Assembly: GCA_021732045.1 (NCBI GenBank)
Contig: JAKFWK010000001.1
Location: 1 to 64,000 of the forward strand
Reading direction: 5' to 3'
Source: Sulfurimonas sp.
GTDB lineage: Bacteria > Campylobacterota > Campylobacteria > Campylobacterales > Sulfurimonadaceae
DNA length: 64,000 bases
Both the position numbers and the translations under genes were made by a program. A model generated the notes under the pieces. That model saw only the letters and a list, made by a program, of their open reading frames with translations. It did no database searches and was not told the DNA's origin. Below, in pieces: positions 1 through 8,983 of this stretch (positions are counted from its first letter, which is position 1; each line of letters begins with the position of its first letter).

Positions 1-387
1 ATTGTAGATACATTACTTCCATATTTGCAAATGCAGTTTAGATTGACGGGGCATCATAAGAGCTATGTTTTTTTAAATGATGATAATGAGCATTTCTATG
101 ACATTAAAAGAATTAGAACTACTCATTGGAAAAGGGTACTAAAGAAGTGTAATTTCGAGTATCGTCCAATTTATCATACCAGACATACATTTGCAACATT
201 GATGCTAGAAAATGGCGAAGATATATTATGGGTATCAAATATGTTAGGTCATACAGATTCAACAATGACACTTAGCAGATATGCAAAGTATATAAAACGG
301 GATGAGAAGAAAAGAGCTACATTTTTAGAAAATAGAAGTGTACTTAATAGCACCGAAACGACACCGAGTATTCAAAATATTGGTTGA
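1..387 (+). CDS. Tyrosine recombinase (phage-type integrase), C-terminal fragment cut by the window start
   Basis: The frame is open from base 1, so the gene begins outside the window. About 128 C-terminal residues are visible. They hold the catalytic signature of tyrosine recombinases: HTRH (the H-x-x-R box), then LGH, then the nucleophile tyrosine in the SRYAKY segment. These enzymes cut and rejoin DNA at att sites to integrate or excise mobile elements. The stop lies 30 bp from the 3' end of tRNA-Asn, a classic attachment target, so the element it serves probably extends left of the window. The family call is firm; which element it belongs to cannot be seen. Confidence 0.85.
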   Translation: MVDTLLPYLQMQFRLTGHHKSYVFLNDDNEHFYDIKRIRTTHWKRVLKKCNFEYRPIYHTRHTFATLMLENGEDILWVSNMLGHTDSTMTLSRYAKYIKRDEKKRATFLENRSVLNSTETTPSIQNIG

Positions 388-417
388 AAGTGGCTATTTT
401 AGGGGTTATAAATGTGG

Positions 418-492
418 TGGCTCCGAATACTGGATTCGAACCAGTGGCCAAGTGATTAACAGTCACCTACTCTACCGCTGAGCTAATTCGGA
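418..492 (-). tRNA. tRNA-Asn (GTT)
   Basis: Read on the minus strand, the 75-nt gene folds as a full cloverleaf. The acceptor stem pairs TCCGAAT with ATTCGGA, the anticodon loop is CTGTTAA (anticodon GTT), the T loop is GTTCGAATC, and CCA is encoded at the 3' end. That 3' end faces the stop codon of the integrase fragment, as expected for a tRNA used as an integration site. Confidence 0.95.
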
Positions 493-510
493 ATGTTTGA
501 TAAGGTCGAA

Positions 511-539
511 ATTATACTTTGAGAGTTGTAAAAAGTCAA
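511..539 (-). promoter_or_regulatory. Sigma-70 type promoter of tRNA-Asn
   Basis: On the minus strand a TTGACT -35 box and a TATAAT -10 box are separated by exactly 17 bp. Transcription would begin near base 504, about 12 nt before the mature tRNA 5' end. The same -35/-10 pair with the same spacing lies before tRNA-Lys/tRNA-Glu at 13649-13677. Confidence 0.8.
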
Positions 540-549
540 GAAATTAGGG

Positions 550-1482
550 TTATTTTATACGTTTTCTTACTTCGTTTGTGTGGAGAATCAAAAATTCTAA
601 ATTTCCAACCATTTTTTTTACTATTTTAGAGCTTTTCATTAGCTCACTTAGTCGTTTTTTACTATCTTCATCAAAGAGCAGATTTATGTCTTCTGTTGTG
701 AGTGGTCTTTTGTCTAGTGTGTTTAATATCTCTTCGTCACTATAGCTTGAGTTATTTGGTTCCGCGTGTACTCTTGAAGCTATGTGTATTGGCAGAGAGG
801 CATCAAAAAGCAAAGAAGCGGAGTATAGCTCTTTGTAGCTCAAACCGCTTACTGGATACGCTGGCGGTCTGTCTATTGTGCTTAAATCTATTCTTGTTAC
901 TTTTAATTGCAAAAGTAAGTTGCTTAACTTTTTTATCTCATCTTCTGTGTCATTTATGCCATGGACAAAAAGTATCTCTATAAAGAGTTTTCCACTGAAG
1001 ACTTTGCTAAAATCTATCACTTTTTTAATGATTTCTTCTATTTTTATATCTTTATGTGGTCTATCAATTTTTCTAAATATATCTTCACTTATTGCATCTA
1101 GCGAGAGTTTTACTTGATCTAGCTTTAGAAGTGAGTTAAATACTTTCTTGTCTGTTAGTGTGGAGCTGTTTGTAAGGATAAGTGTTTGTGTTTTACCTTT
1201 TACCTTGTTTATCTCATTGACTAATTCGTCTAGATGCGGATAGAGCGTTGGTTCGCCATTTGCAGTTATAGTTATGACATCTATCTTTTCATTCAGATGA
1301 TTTTTCAGTTGATTTACGATGGTAGAAACTTCAATGGTTTTTATTTGAGTATCTGTGGTTGCACTCGGTGAGAGTTCGCAATAAAGACAGTCAAAGTTAC
1401 ACTGTTTTAGAGCAGGGGAGAGGTCTATGCCCAAAGAAGAACCAAATCTTCTTGAGTTTATAGGACCAAATATAGTGTTCAT
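550..1482 (-). CDS. Radical SAM protein of unknown substrate
   Basis: The protein has 310 residues. Near residues 28-35 it carries the cluster-binding motif CNFDCLYC (CxxxCxxC) that ligates the [4Fe-4S] of radical S-adenosylmethionine enzymes. It is followed by an ITANGEPTLYP segment typical of the fold. No second cysteine cluster is obvious in the C-terminal part, so the substrate cannot be guessed. The ATG follows the hemE stop codon with no gap, so the two are surely co-transcribed. The same hemE-radical SAM pairing is known in C. jejuni. A link to haem synthesis is only inferred from this coupling. Confidence 0.85.
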   Translation of the reverse strand: MNTIFGPINSRRFGSSLGIDLSPALKQCNFDCLYCELSPSATTDTQIKTIEVSTIVNQLKNHLNEKIDVITITANGEPTLYPHLDELVNEINKVKGKTQTLILTNSSTLTDKKVFNSLLKLDQVKLSLDAISEDIFRKIDRPHKDIKIEEIIKKVIDFSKVFSGKLFIEILFVHGINDTEDEIKKLSNLLLQLKVTRIDLSTIDRPPAYPVSGLSYKELYSASLLFDASLPIHIASRVHAEPNNSSYSDEEILNTLDKRPLTTEDINLLFDEDSKKRLSELMKSSKIVKKMVGNLEFLILHTNEVRKRIK

Positions 1483-2523
1483 CTATTTTTTACTAACTCT
1501 GTGGCACTCGCTGATAAAGTGTTTTGCATTTTCTACTGGAACATCTGGAAGGATTCCATGTCCTAAGTTAAATATATGTCTTTTTCCACCCATTGTTTTT
1601 TGCAGTGATTCTACGCAAAAAGTTGTTGCTTCTTTGCTGTACAATCTACATGGTTCCATGTTTCCTTGAAGAACATATTTGTCTCCAAGTTGCTCTTTTG
1701 CGTAAGCCATAGGGGTTGACCAATCAACACCAAATACATCAAATTTTCCATAAACGCTAGGCAAAAATGCAGGGATACCTTTTGGGAACATGATTACAGG
1801 AATATGTGGATATTTTGCTTTTAGATACTCTGCGATTTCAACCATATATTTCCAAGAAAACTCATCATATTTTGATGGCTCAATTGCTGCTGCCCAACTA
1901 TCAAAAATTTGAACAACATCTATACCAGCTTCTATCTGTTTTTCCATATAAAACTTTACAACTTCTGTAACTTTTTTAAGTATTTTATGAAGAAGTTCTG
2001 GATTTGAGTACATCATTTTTTTACAAATATTGTAAGTTTTTGTACCTTCTCCCTCAATCATATAGGTTGCAAGTGTCCAAGGTGCACCAGTAAAGCCAAT
2101 TAGTGCTTTATCGTCGCCTCTCTCATCAAGCTGTTTACGAAGAATTTTGATGGTTTCATAAACATAAGTTAGTTTGCTTGCGGCTTCTTCACCACCCAAA
2201 AGAGCATCTAAATCATCTTGATTTTTTATCGGTTTTTCAAAAACCGGACCTTCTCCAGTAAGAAAATCAAGTTTCATACCCATCTCATTCGGAACAACTA
2301 AAATATCACTAAAAAGTATAGCTGCATCTACTCCAACTATATCCAATGGCTGAATACTAACTTCTGCTGCTAATTTTGGGTTGTGACAAAGATTTAAAAA
2401 ATTACCAGCCTGCTTTCTTACTTCCATATACTCAGGAAGGTATCTTCCAGCTTGTCTCATCATCCAAACAGGAGTATACGGCGTCTCTTTGCCAAAACAT
2501 GCATCTACAAATATTTTACTCAT
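1483..2523 (-). CDS. hemE: Uroporphyrinogen decarboxylase
   Basis: HemE removes four carboxyl groups from uroporphyrinogen III to give coproporphyrinogen III in cytoplasmic haem synthesis. The 346-residue protein is full length. It shows the N-terminal signature [16 protein letters not shown] (residues 17-32), whose arginine binds substrate, plus [16 protein letters not shown] and [12 protein letters not shown] further on, all typical of the family. It lies between yqhA (upstream, 27-bp gap) and a radical SAM gene that starts directly after its stop, in the long minus-strand run starting at gyrA. Confidence 0.97.
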   Translation of the reverse strand: MSKIFVDACFGKETPYTPVWMMRQAGRYLPEYMEVRKQAGNFLNLCHNPKLAAEVSIQPLDIVGVDAAILFSDILVVPNEMGMKLDFLTGEGPVFEKPIKNQDDLDALLGGEEAASKLTYVYETIKILRKQLDERGDDKALIGFTGAPWTLATYMIEGEGTKTYNICKKMMYSNPELLHKILKKVTEVVKFYMEKQIEAGIDVVQIFDSWAAAIEPSKYDEFSWKYMVEIAEYLKAKYPHIPVIMFPKGIPAFLPSVYGKFDVFGVDWSTPMAYAKEQLGDKYVLQGNMEPCRLYSKEATTFCVESLQKTMGGKRHIFNLGHGILPDVPVENAKHFISECHRVSKK

Positions 2524-2550
2524 TTTAATCCTTGATTTATATTTTAATAA

Positions 2551-3078
2551 TTAGTGTGCTTTTCCGACTTTGCTTAAAAAGTAAAGGCCGATTGAAATTG
2601 CAGCAATAGAGAGTGCTAGATAAAATAGATCTAGCGCACCATTGTAAGTAGTATGACCAACTTTTTGAAAAAATCCAACAACTAAAACCATAACTATAAC
2701 TTTAGAGATTTTATCTTTAAGTTGATCTAGTGAGTGTATGGCTAAAAGTTGATTCTCATTTCCATGCTCATCTTTTGCAACATCTATCTCTGATATAAAG
2801 AGCTCATAAAGACCAAAAGAGAAGATGATTAGTACAACGCCGATAAGATAAAGATCAACTGCTCCGATGATTCCACCTATAATATTTTCATGAAATGCTT
2901 CTGGATGCTCGTGTGAAATATAGCTAGTTATAACATGTTTAGCAGTCTCGTAAACATCAAAACTTGCAACTACAAACAGAGATACTGCCCCAACAAGACC
3001 AAATATAACTGCCAAAACAATTATAAACCTAGAACTCCAGAGTGATCTCTCAAATAAATCCTCAATAATTTTAGCCAT
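2551..3078 (-). CDS. yqhA: YqhA / UPF0114 family inner-membrane protein
   Basis: The start was set at the ATG at 3078, giving 175 residues beginning MAKIIEDLFERSLW. A longer open frame exists, but its extra N-terminus lies inside asd. Three or four hydrophobic segments are visible, near residues 17-40, 70-90, 125-140 and 145-165. This fits the UPF0114 family, whose function is not established. The gene overlaps the asd stop by 8 bp, implying translational coupling. A membrane protein of this family also follows asd in C. jejuni. Confidence 0.85.
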   Translation of the reverse strand: MAKIIEDLFERSLWSSRFIIVLAVIFGLVGAVSLFVVASFDVYETAKHVITSYISHEHPEAFHENIIGGIIGAVDLYLIGVVLIIFSFGLYELFISEIDVAKDEHGNENQLLAIHSLDQLKDKISKVIVMVLVVGFFQKVGHTTYNGALDLFYLALSIAAISIGLYFLSKVGKAH

Positions 3079-4105
3079 TTTTTTGCATCTCCACCCATTT
3101 TTGTGCAATGCGAACAGCGTTGGTTGCGGCTCCAACTCTTAGATTATCGGCCACAACAAACATATGAAGCATATTTTTTCTAAAGTTATCGTTTCTGATT
3201 CTTCCAACAAATGTTTCGTTCTTATCCATGCAGATATAGGGCATCGGATAGATTGATTCTGATGGCTCATCTAGGATTATAATATTTGGAGCTTTTCTTA
3301 GAAGTTCTCTTGCTTTGTCTGCATCTACATCGCAACCAAATGTAAGAGTAAGTGCCTCTGCATGACCACGAAGAGTCGGTACACGGACACAAGTTGCACT
3401 TAGTTCTATCTCTTTGTGCATAATCTTTGTAGTCTCATTTACCATTTTCATCTCCTCTTTTGTGTATCCATTTTCAATAAATTTATCTATTTGAGGAATA
3501 ACATTTAGAACAATTCGATGAGGAAAAGCTTTTGGAATAGAATCATCTAACTTGAACGCAAAAAAGTCTTGCATCTGAGTAACTAACTCTTCCATTGCTG
3601 ATTTTCCAGCACCAGAAGTTGCTTGGTATGTGCTTACATCAACCCTTTTTAGATTATAAGCGTCATCAAGTGGCTTTAGAGCTTGAACCATTTGGATTGT
3701 TGAGCAGTTAGGATTTGCAATGATGCCTGTTTGCTCCCAGAGTGCTATGTCTTCTGGATTTACCTCTGGAACTACAAGAGGAGTATTTTTATCCATTCTA
3801 AAATGAGAAGTGTTATCAATTACTACAGTACCAGCTTTGACAGCCGAAGGTGCAAATTCTGCACTCACACTTCCTCCGGCACTAAATAGAGCTATATCTA
3901 CCTTTTCCTCTTCAAAGACAGTGTGTGTAAGCTCTTTGATAGCTATGTCGCCACCACCAAATTCTACTGTTTTGCCAATGCTTCTAACACTTGCAAGAGG
4001 AATAAGTTTGTTAATAGGAAAATTAAGTTCCTCTAAAAGAAGCAGTATCTCTTCACCAACTGCCCCATTTGCTCCAACTACTGCTACATTATACTTTTTT
4101 GACAT
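3071..4105 (-). CDS. asd: Aspartate-semialdehyde dehydrogenase
   Basis: Asd reduces aspartyl phosphate to aspartate semialdehyde with NADPH, the branch point to lysine/diaminopimelate, threonine and methionine. The 344-residue protein is full length. It has an N-terminal nucleotide-binding loop (VVGANGAVGEE), the active-site cysteine in IANPNCSTIQM and the family motif RGHAEALT. It lies 13 bp downstream of flgR, the order also found in C. jejuni, and overlaps yqhA. thrB, which works later in the threonine branch, is about 40 kb away in this window. Confidence 0.97.
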   Translation of the reverse strand: MSKKYNVAVVGANGAVGEEILLLLEELNFPINKLIPLASVRSIGKTVEFGGGDIAIKELTHTVFEEEKVDIALFSAGGSVSAEFAPSAVKAGTVVIDNTSHFRMDKNTPLVVPEVNPEDIALWEQTGIIANPNCSTIQMVQALKPLDDAYNLKRVDVSTYQATSGAGKSAMEELVTQMQDFFAFKLDDSIPKAFPHRIVLNVIPQIDKFIENGYTKEEMKMVNETTKIMHKEIELSATCVRVPTLRGHAEALTLTFGCDVDADKARELLRKAPNIIILDEPSESIYPMPYICMDKNETFVGRIRNDNFRKNMLHMFVVADNLRVGAATNAVRIAQKWVEMQKNG

Positions 4106-4118
4106 ACTGGTTCCTTAT

Positions 4119-5270
4119 TTATATTAATCCACGAGATTCTAAAAAAAGCTCTTCAGGTTTTATTTCATCTGTCTCACTTAAAATGCAAGCTCTCTCTACG
4201 ACAGAGATAAGCTCTCTTATATTTCCAGGCCATCCATAGGATATAAGCCTCTCTTGTGCTTTGATAGAGAATTTTTTTAGATTAAAGTTATATTTTTGAC
4301 AATTTTGTTCTAGTATTTTATCTGCTATTTGTAAAATTTCATCTTTTCTATATCTCAGAGCTGGAATTTCTAGGGGAATTGTGTTAAGGCGATAGTATAA
4401 ATCTTCTCTAAATTCGCCATTTTTTATTTTTTCCATTAGATTTGCATTTGTTGCTGATACTACTCTGATATCTATTTTTATACCCTTGGACGAGCCAAGT
4501 CTTCTTATCTCTTTTTCTTGAAGAGCGCGAAGAAGTTTAGCTTGAACACCATATGGCATCTCACCAATCTCATCTAGAAAAAGTGTTCCACCATTCGCAA
4601 GTTCGAATTGCCCAGCTTTAGCTTCGCTAGCATCAGTAAAGGCACCTTTTTCAAATCCAAAAAGCTCACTCTCTATTAGATTTTCAGGAATAGCTGCCAT
4701 ATTTATAGCAATAAATGGTTTTTTAGATCGTTGAGAATTGTTGTGAATATATAAAGCAAACAACTCTTTTCCAACCCCACTCTCGCCTAAAAGCAATATA
4801 GAAGCATCGGTTTTAGAAGCTTTATTGGCAATTTTAAGTGCTGATTCCAAAGCTAAAGATGTTCCTAAAAAAGAGCCATTATCCTCTTCTTTTATTTTTA
4901 TATTTGTTGATTTCATTACTTTTTGGACTCTATCTTCTCGCCTTATTGCCATAAGGAGAGTGTCTACATCAAATGGTTTGAGTAAAAAATCTTTTACTCC
5001 AAGATGTATCGATTCTATTGCTCTTTGGAGAGTTGCATTTCCAGTCATAATAATAACTTCAAATCTACCATTTAGTGTTTTTATAAACTCTATACCATCC
5101 ATTCCTGGCATATTTATATCTGTAATAATCAAGTTGAAACTCTCATCAATGCCTTTTAGTGCATCTTTTGCATTTTTAAATGTTTTAATTTCAAACTCTT
5201 TGTAGTCGCTCATTGCGATTTCAAGAGATTTTCTCATGTTAATATCATCTTCAACTATTGCAATTTTCAC
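4119..5270 (-). CDS. flgR: Sigma-54-dependent response regulator FlgR without a DNA-binding domain
   Basis: FlgR activates sigma-54 promoters of the rod-hook flagellar genes after phosphorylation by FlgS. The 383-residue protein has a receiver domain (residues 1-115, phosphoacceptor D51). An AAA+ domain follows with Walker A GESGVGKE (162-169) and the sigma-54 contact loop GAFTDA (209-214). After WPGNIREL and about 35 more residues the protein stops, with no Fis-type helix-turn-helix. Helicobacter pylori FlgR (about 381 residues) is known to lack that domain too, whereas C. jejuni FlgR carries a C-terminal extension. The start codon overlaps the flgQ stop. Confidence 0.9.
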   Translation of the reverse strand: MKIAIVEDDINMRKSLEIAMSDYKEFEIKTFKNAKDALKGIDESFNLIITDINMPGMDGIEFIKTLNGRFEVIIMTGNATLQRAIESIHLGVKDFLLKPFDVDTLLMAIRREDRVQKVMKSTNIKIKEEDNGSFLGTSLALESALKIANKASKTDASILLLGESGVGKELFALYIHNNSQRSKKPFIAINMAAIPENLIESELFGFEKGAFTDASEAKAGQFELANGGTLFLDEIGEMPYGVQAKLLRALQEKEIRRLGSSKGIKIDIRVVSATNANLMEKIKNGEFREDLYYRLNTIPLEIPALRYRKDEILQIADKILEQNCQKYNFNLKKFSIKAQERLISYGWPGNIRELISVVERACILSETDEIKPEELFLESRGLI

Positions 5271-5692
5271 TAATTCACACCCTCTTTTAAAGGGGCGATT
5301 TTAACAAAACTATCATTAAAATCGACTTCGAAACAAGTTGTTTTTAGTGTTAGTGTTGTTATTGAGCTATTTTGAAGGTTGGTGGTCGTCCCTTCATGTT
5401 TAACATGTAAACCTAGTTTGTGGATATAATCAATAAACTCTTCTGAGTTTTGAGATATAATTTTTTTAAGATTGTTATCGGTTGTGTTTTGTAGAAATAA
5501 CTCTTTTTGTGAAACTCCACTGCACTTTTTCATAGCACGAGAAATTTCTAATGTTTCGTTATAAAGAACTGCATTTTTGACTGTGTATTGATATGAGATG
5601 AGGAATTCACTCGCACTGAGGCTGAGTGAACTAAGAAAAACTATTGAGAGAAGTCTGAGTAAGAGATTACAATTTCCATTTCTACTTCGCAC
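5270..5692 (-). CDS. flgQ: FlgQ-like flagellar accessory protein
   Basis: A 140-residue exported protein sits between flgP and flgR, the position of flgQ in C. jejuni, where FlgP and FlgQ build outer-membrane-associated disk structures needed for motility. The assignment rests mainly on position. The N-terminus has a hydrophobic stretch (LLLRLLSIVFLSSLSLSAS), a plausible Sec signal. The only available start is a GTG at 5692, 52 bp inside flgP, preceded by a purine-rich GAGGGAT. Two cysteines remain in the mature part. The final residues overlap flgR. Confidence 0.65.
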   Translation of the reverse strand: MRSRNGNCNLLLRLLSIVFLSSLSLSASEFLISYQYTVKNAVLYNETLEISRAMKKCSGVSQKELFLQNTTDNNLKKIISQNSEEFIDYIHKLGLHVKHEGTTTNLQNSSITTLTLKTTCFEVDFNDSFVKIAPLKEGVN

Positions 5693-6258
5693 AATCCCTC
5701 TTTAAATGTTGTTTCAACAATATTTGCATTTTTAACCATTGCTTCAACGCCCGTACGGATTGTTGATCTCTGCATCATCATATTTTTAATTAAATCATGA
5801 CCTTCAACACGAACGCCTTTGATTTTTTCGGCAAGACCTCTATAGGCATCGGCAATCGCAGCTCTTTTTGCTAAAGCATAAGCTTGAGCTGGTGAGACTG
5901 TGTTCATTGGGGCAACACCTTGACCAACCACAGATATGTAAACTTTCTTACTTTTTGCCAAAAAAGCTTCTTCGCTATCCTTGGATTGAGCTTTTTCTAA
6001 AGCATTTCTTTCGATAATGCTATTTGCCTTTTCTAGTTCTGCTGTTGTTTTGCTCACGATAGCTTTAGACTCTTTTGTTTCATTTCTGATAACAGAAGTT
6101 TCAGCTTTTGCATTTAATGCTTCAATGCGAGCAGCTGAAGCCTCTGTTCTGGCAACTGAAGCTTCAATTTTCGCTTTTGAAGCTTCTTCATTTACAGTAT
6201 CGGCCCCAAAAAGAGAAGAGACGCTCAAAAGAGCAACAAAAAACATAGATAATTTCAT
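5641..6258 (-). CDS. flgP: FlgP-like LPP20-family flagellar protein with an added heptad-repeat coiled coil
   Basis: The protein has 205 residues. A signal peptide (about 1-19, ending LFGA) has no lipobox cysteine, although C. jejuni FlgP is a lipoprotein. Residues 28-62 are five tandem heptads (KAKIEAS, VARTEAS, AARIEAL, NAKAETS, VIRNETK), followed by more helix to about residue 100. The last 100 residues are the LPP20-like domain (PAQAYALAKRAAIADAYRGL and onward). The position gyrA-flgP-flgQ-flgR matches C. jejuni. A role in the flagellar basal disk is inferred from this context. SD AAGGAT precedes the ATG. Confidence 0.75.
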   Translation of the reverse strand: MKLSMFFVALLSVSSLFGADTVNEEASKAKIEASVARTEASAARIEALNAKAETSVIRNETKESKAIVSKTTAELEKANSIIERNALEKAQSKDSEEAFLAKSKKVYISVVGQGVAPMNTVSPAQAYALAKRAAIADAYRGLAEKIKGVRVEGHDLIKNMMMQRSTIRTGVEAMVKNANIVETTFKEGLCEVEMEIVISYSDFSQ

Positions 6259-6302
6259 AGTTTAATCCTTAACATGATTTATATTTTTAGTCTAAGCAAC
6301 TA

Positions 6303-8795
6303 CTATTCCAACTCATCAAAATCGAGAGTGGCACCGTTCTCTTCATCTTCATCATCATCTTCAACAGGTTGCTTTGGACAGCGAGAAACACTTGCAACAT
6401 CATCACCTTTTACTATATATACGCCACTTGTGTTTCTGCTAGATTTTGAGATAGTTTGCATATCTACTCGTATCATTTTTCCAGCTTTTGTCAGTGCCAT
6501 CAAATCCATTGTTTCATCTACCATCAGACATCCAACGACATGTTTACCTGTTTTTGCACTCATTTTCATTGCAATAACACCAGAACCACCACGATTTGTT
6601 AAGCGATACTCCCCAGCGTCAGTTCGTTTGCCAATACCTTTTTCACTAACAACTAAAATCTCTTGCTCATCATTAACGATGATGTTTGCATCAACAACTT
6701 CATCTGAATCAAGTTTAAATTTGATACCTCTAACGCCTCTTGTATTTCTACCTTGATCGCGAGTTTTTTCTATATCAAACTTTATACATTGAGCAAGTTT
6801 TGTCATGATAAATAGATATTTTATATCTTTGTCTGCAATTTTTGCTGTAATGATAGAGTCATCATCATCAAGACTAATCGCTCTAACACCATTGCTTCTT
6901 ATGTTTGAGAATTCGCTTAGATTTGTTCGTTTTACAACACCTTTTTTAGTAAAGAAGACTAATGATTTATCTTCGCTAAAGTCTGTTGTAGGATTGATTG
7001 ACTGTATCTGCTCATCTGCTACTAAATTTAGTAAGTTTACAACCGCTTTTCCTTTTGCAATTCTGCTTCCCTCAGGTATGCGGTAAACTTTTAACCAGTG
7101 AAGTTGCCCACGATCAGTTACAAAAAGAAGAGTGTCGTGGGTGTTACAAGTGAAGAATCTCTCAATAAAATCATCCTCATAAGTAGTAACAGCAATCTTG
7201 CCTTTTCCACCTCTTTTTTGTTTCTCATACTGAACAAGTGGAACTCTTTTTATATAACCTCTGTGAGTTATAGTTACAACCATTGGCTCATTTGGAATCA
7301 AATCTTCTACATCAATATCATCATAATCATCTTCAATATCCGTTCTTCTGGCATCGGTATAAGTTGCTAAAATTTCATTAAACTCATCATCGATGATGCC
7401 ATGTAAAATCTCTTCACTCTTTAGGATTGACTCTAAATACTCAATAAGTGCTATAAGTTCAAGAAGTTCGTTTTCAATCTTCTCGCGTTCTAAACCTGTC
7501 AGTCTTCCAAGGCGCATATCAACGATACTTTGCGCTTGAATTGGTGAGAAATCAAACTCACTTATAAGGTTTTCTCTAGCGTCATCTATGTTTTTGCTTG
7601 ATTTTATAACTCTAATAATTTCATCAATAATATCAAGAGCTTTTTTTAATCCCTCTAAAATATGAGCTCTTGCTTTTGCTTTTTCAAGATCAAAAATAGT
7701 ACGACGAATAATGATAGTTTTACGGTGATTTATGAAGTGTTTTAAGATATCAATAATGCCAAAAATTCTAGGTTCTTGATTTAAAATCGAGAGCATTATG
7801 ATGCCAAAAGTTGTCTGCATGTTTGTTTGTTTGTAGAGATTGTTTAGAACAATCTCACTCATTGCATCTCGCTTAAGCTCGATTACAACGCGGATTCCAT
7901 CACGGTCAGACTCATCACGAATCTCTGAGATTCCCTCTATCATCTTATCTTTTGTAAGATTGGCTATTGTTTCTATCAATCTAGCTTTATTAACTTGATA
8001 AGGAAGTTCGTCAATAACGATTACATCTTTGTTGGCTTTCTTCTCAATATGAATTTTTGCTCGAACTTTTATACGACCACGACCACTCTCATAAGCATCC
8101 ATAATCCCCTTTTTACCAAAGATTGTTCCACCTGTTGGAAAGTCGGGCGCTTTTATGTGTTCCATTATCTCAATTAAAGAGATATCTGGATTTGCCAAAA
8201 GTGCCTTTAATCCATTTATAATCTCTATAGGGTTATGCGGAGGAATATTTGTTGCCATACCAACAGCAATACCGCTTGAGCCGTTGATAAGAAGATTCGG
8301 AACACGAGTTGGCATTACTTCTGGTTCTTTTGTTGTGCCATCATAGTTGTCTGTCATATTTACTGTGTTTTTGTCTAAATCTTTTAGAAGTTCACCAGCA
8401 TATTTTGTCATTCTTGCTTCAGTATAACGCATAGCAGCGGCACTATCTCCATCAACCGAACCAAAGTTTCCTTGACCATCAACAAGTGGCATTCTCATGG
8501 AGAAAAGTTGAGCCATACGAACCAAAGCATCATAAACAGAGTTGTCGCCGTGAGGATGGTACTGACCGATAACATCACCAACAATACGAGCTGATTTTTT
8601 AAATTTTGCTCCAGCTGAGAGGTTCAGTTTATCCATAGCGTAAAGGATTCTTCTATGCACCGGCTTTAGTCCATCTCTAACATCTGGTAGAGCGCGACCT
8701 ACTATTACACTCATGGAGTAATCAAGGTAGCTGTTTTGAAGAGTCTCTTCAATGTTTATAGTTTTAATATCGTCTTGGTTTAGCAAATTGCTCAT
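6303..8795 (-). CDS. gyrA: DNA gyrase subunit A
   Basis: GyrA is the DNA-breaking subunit of gyrase, which introduces negative supercoils. The start was placed at the ATG at 8795 (830 residues, MSNLLNQDD) because an AGGTG Shine-Dalgarno lies 8 nt upstream; a GTG at 8804 falls within that SD. The winged-helix region contains [17 protein letters not shown] and the catalytic tyrosine in AAMRYTEAR. At the position equivalent to E. coli Ser83 there is Asn, as in wild-type H. pylori. The C-terminal DNA-wrapping domain is complete and ends in an acidic tail (DDDEDEE). It heads the minus-strand run containing flgPQR. Confidence 0.97.
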   Translation of the reverse strand: MSNLLNQDDIKTINIEETLQNSYLDYSMSVIVGRALPDVRDGLKPVHRRILYAMDKLNLSAGAKFKKSARIVGDVIGQYHPHGDNSVYDALVRMAQLFSMRMPLVDGQGNFGSVDGDSAAAMRYTEARMTKYAGELLKDLDKNTVNMTDNYDGTTKEPEVMPTRVPNLLINGSSGIAVGMATNIPPHNPIEIINGLKALLANPDISLIEIMEHIKAPDFPTGGTIFGKKGIMDAYESGRGRIKVRAKIHIEKKANKDVIVIDELPYQVNKARLIETIANLTKDKMIEGISEIRDESDRDGIRVVIELKRDAMSEIVLNNLYKQTNMQTTFGIIMLSILNQEPRIFGIIDILKHFINHRKTIIIRRTIFDLEKAKARAHILEGLKKALDIIDEIIRVIKSSKNIDDARENLISEFDFSPIQAQSIVDMRLGRLTGLEREKIENELLELIALIEYLESILKSEEILHGIIDDEFNEILATYTDARRTDIEDDYDDIDVEDLIPNEPMVVTITHRGYIKRVPLVQYEKQKRGGKGKIAVTTYEDDFIERFFTCNTHDTLLFVTDRGQLHWLKVYRIPEGSRIAKGKAVVNLLNLVADEQIQSINPTTDFSEDKSLVFFTKKGVVKRTNLSEFSNIRSNGVRAISLDDDDSIITAKIADKDIKYLFIMTKLAQCIKFDIEKTRDQGRNTRGVRGIKFKLDSDEVVDANIIVNDEQEILVVSEKGIGKRTDAGEYRLTNRGGSGVIAMKMSAKTGKHVVGCLMVDETMDLMALTKAGKMIRVDMQTISKSSRNTSGVYIVKGDDVASVSRCPKQPVEDDDEDEENGATLDFDELE

Positions 8796-8903
8796 ATATA
8801 ACACCTAATTTTAGAAATAAAAAATTGACTTATGGTAGCTTTTTATCCCTTAAGAAATCACTAAAGCTCTTTAAATATCTTAAATCCATCACAACGGCTA
8901 TAT

Positions 8904-8920
8904 TGATTAAAAAATAATCA
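8904..8920. promoter_or_regulatory. 17-bp palindromic operator, copy 1 (upstream of first amt gene)
   Basis: This is a perfect inverted repeat, TGATTA-AAAAA-TAATCA, with 6-bp arms. The identical 17 bp occurs at 10737-10753 before the second amt gene. In both places the box ends 30 bp before a TATAAT -10 element, centring it near -51, a place typical for an activator. The half-site resembles the TTGAT of FNR/CRP-type boxes, but the spacing is too long for a normal site of that family. The binding protein is unknown; nitrogen control is inferred from the downstream genes. Confidence 0.7.
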
Positions 8921-8950
8921 GTTTTTTGATTAATGATATTTTAATAAATG

Positions 8951-8956
8951 TATAAT
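8951..8956 (+). promoter_or_regulatory. -10 element of the amt-glnK operon
   Basis: TATAAT stands in an AT-rich stretch 27 bp before the amt start codon, followed by the SD GGGAGAG. No good -35 box is visible, which fits a promoter that needs an activator bound at the upstream palindrome or the weak -35 dependence common in this phylum. Confidence 0.55.
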
Positions 8957-8983
8957 TTTGCAGATAGACAATAGGGAGAGAAA

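Noticed and set aside
5998..6200. Repetitive DNA inside flgP, at first sight a tandem repeat or minisatellite
   Set aside because: The periodicity is at the protein level (heptads) with diverged codons. It is a coiled coil rather than a DNA repeat.
8540..8580. Asn at the GyrA position equivalent to E. coli Ser83, considered as a fluoroquinolone-resistance change
   Set aside because: Asn is the normal residue at this position in H. pylori GyrA, so it is likely wild type for this lineage.
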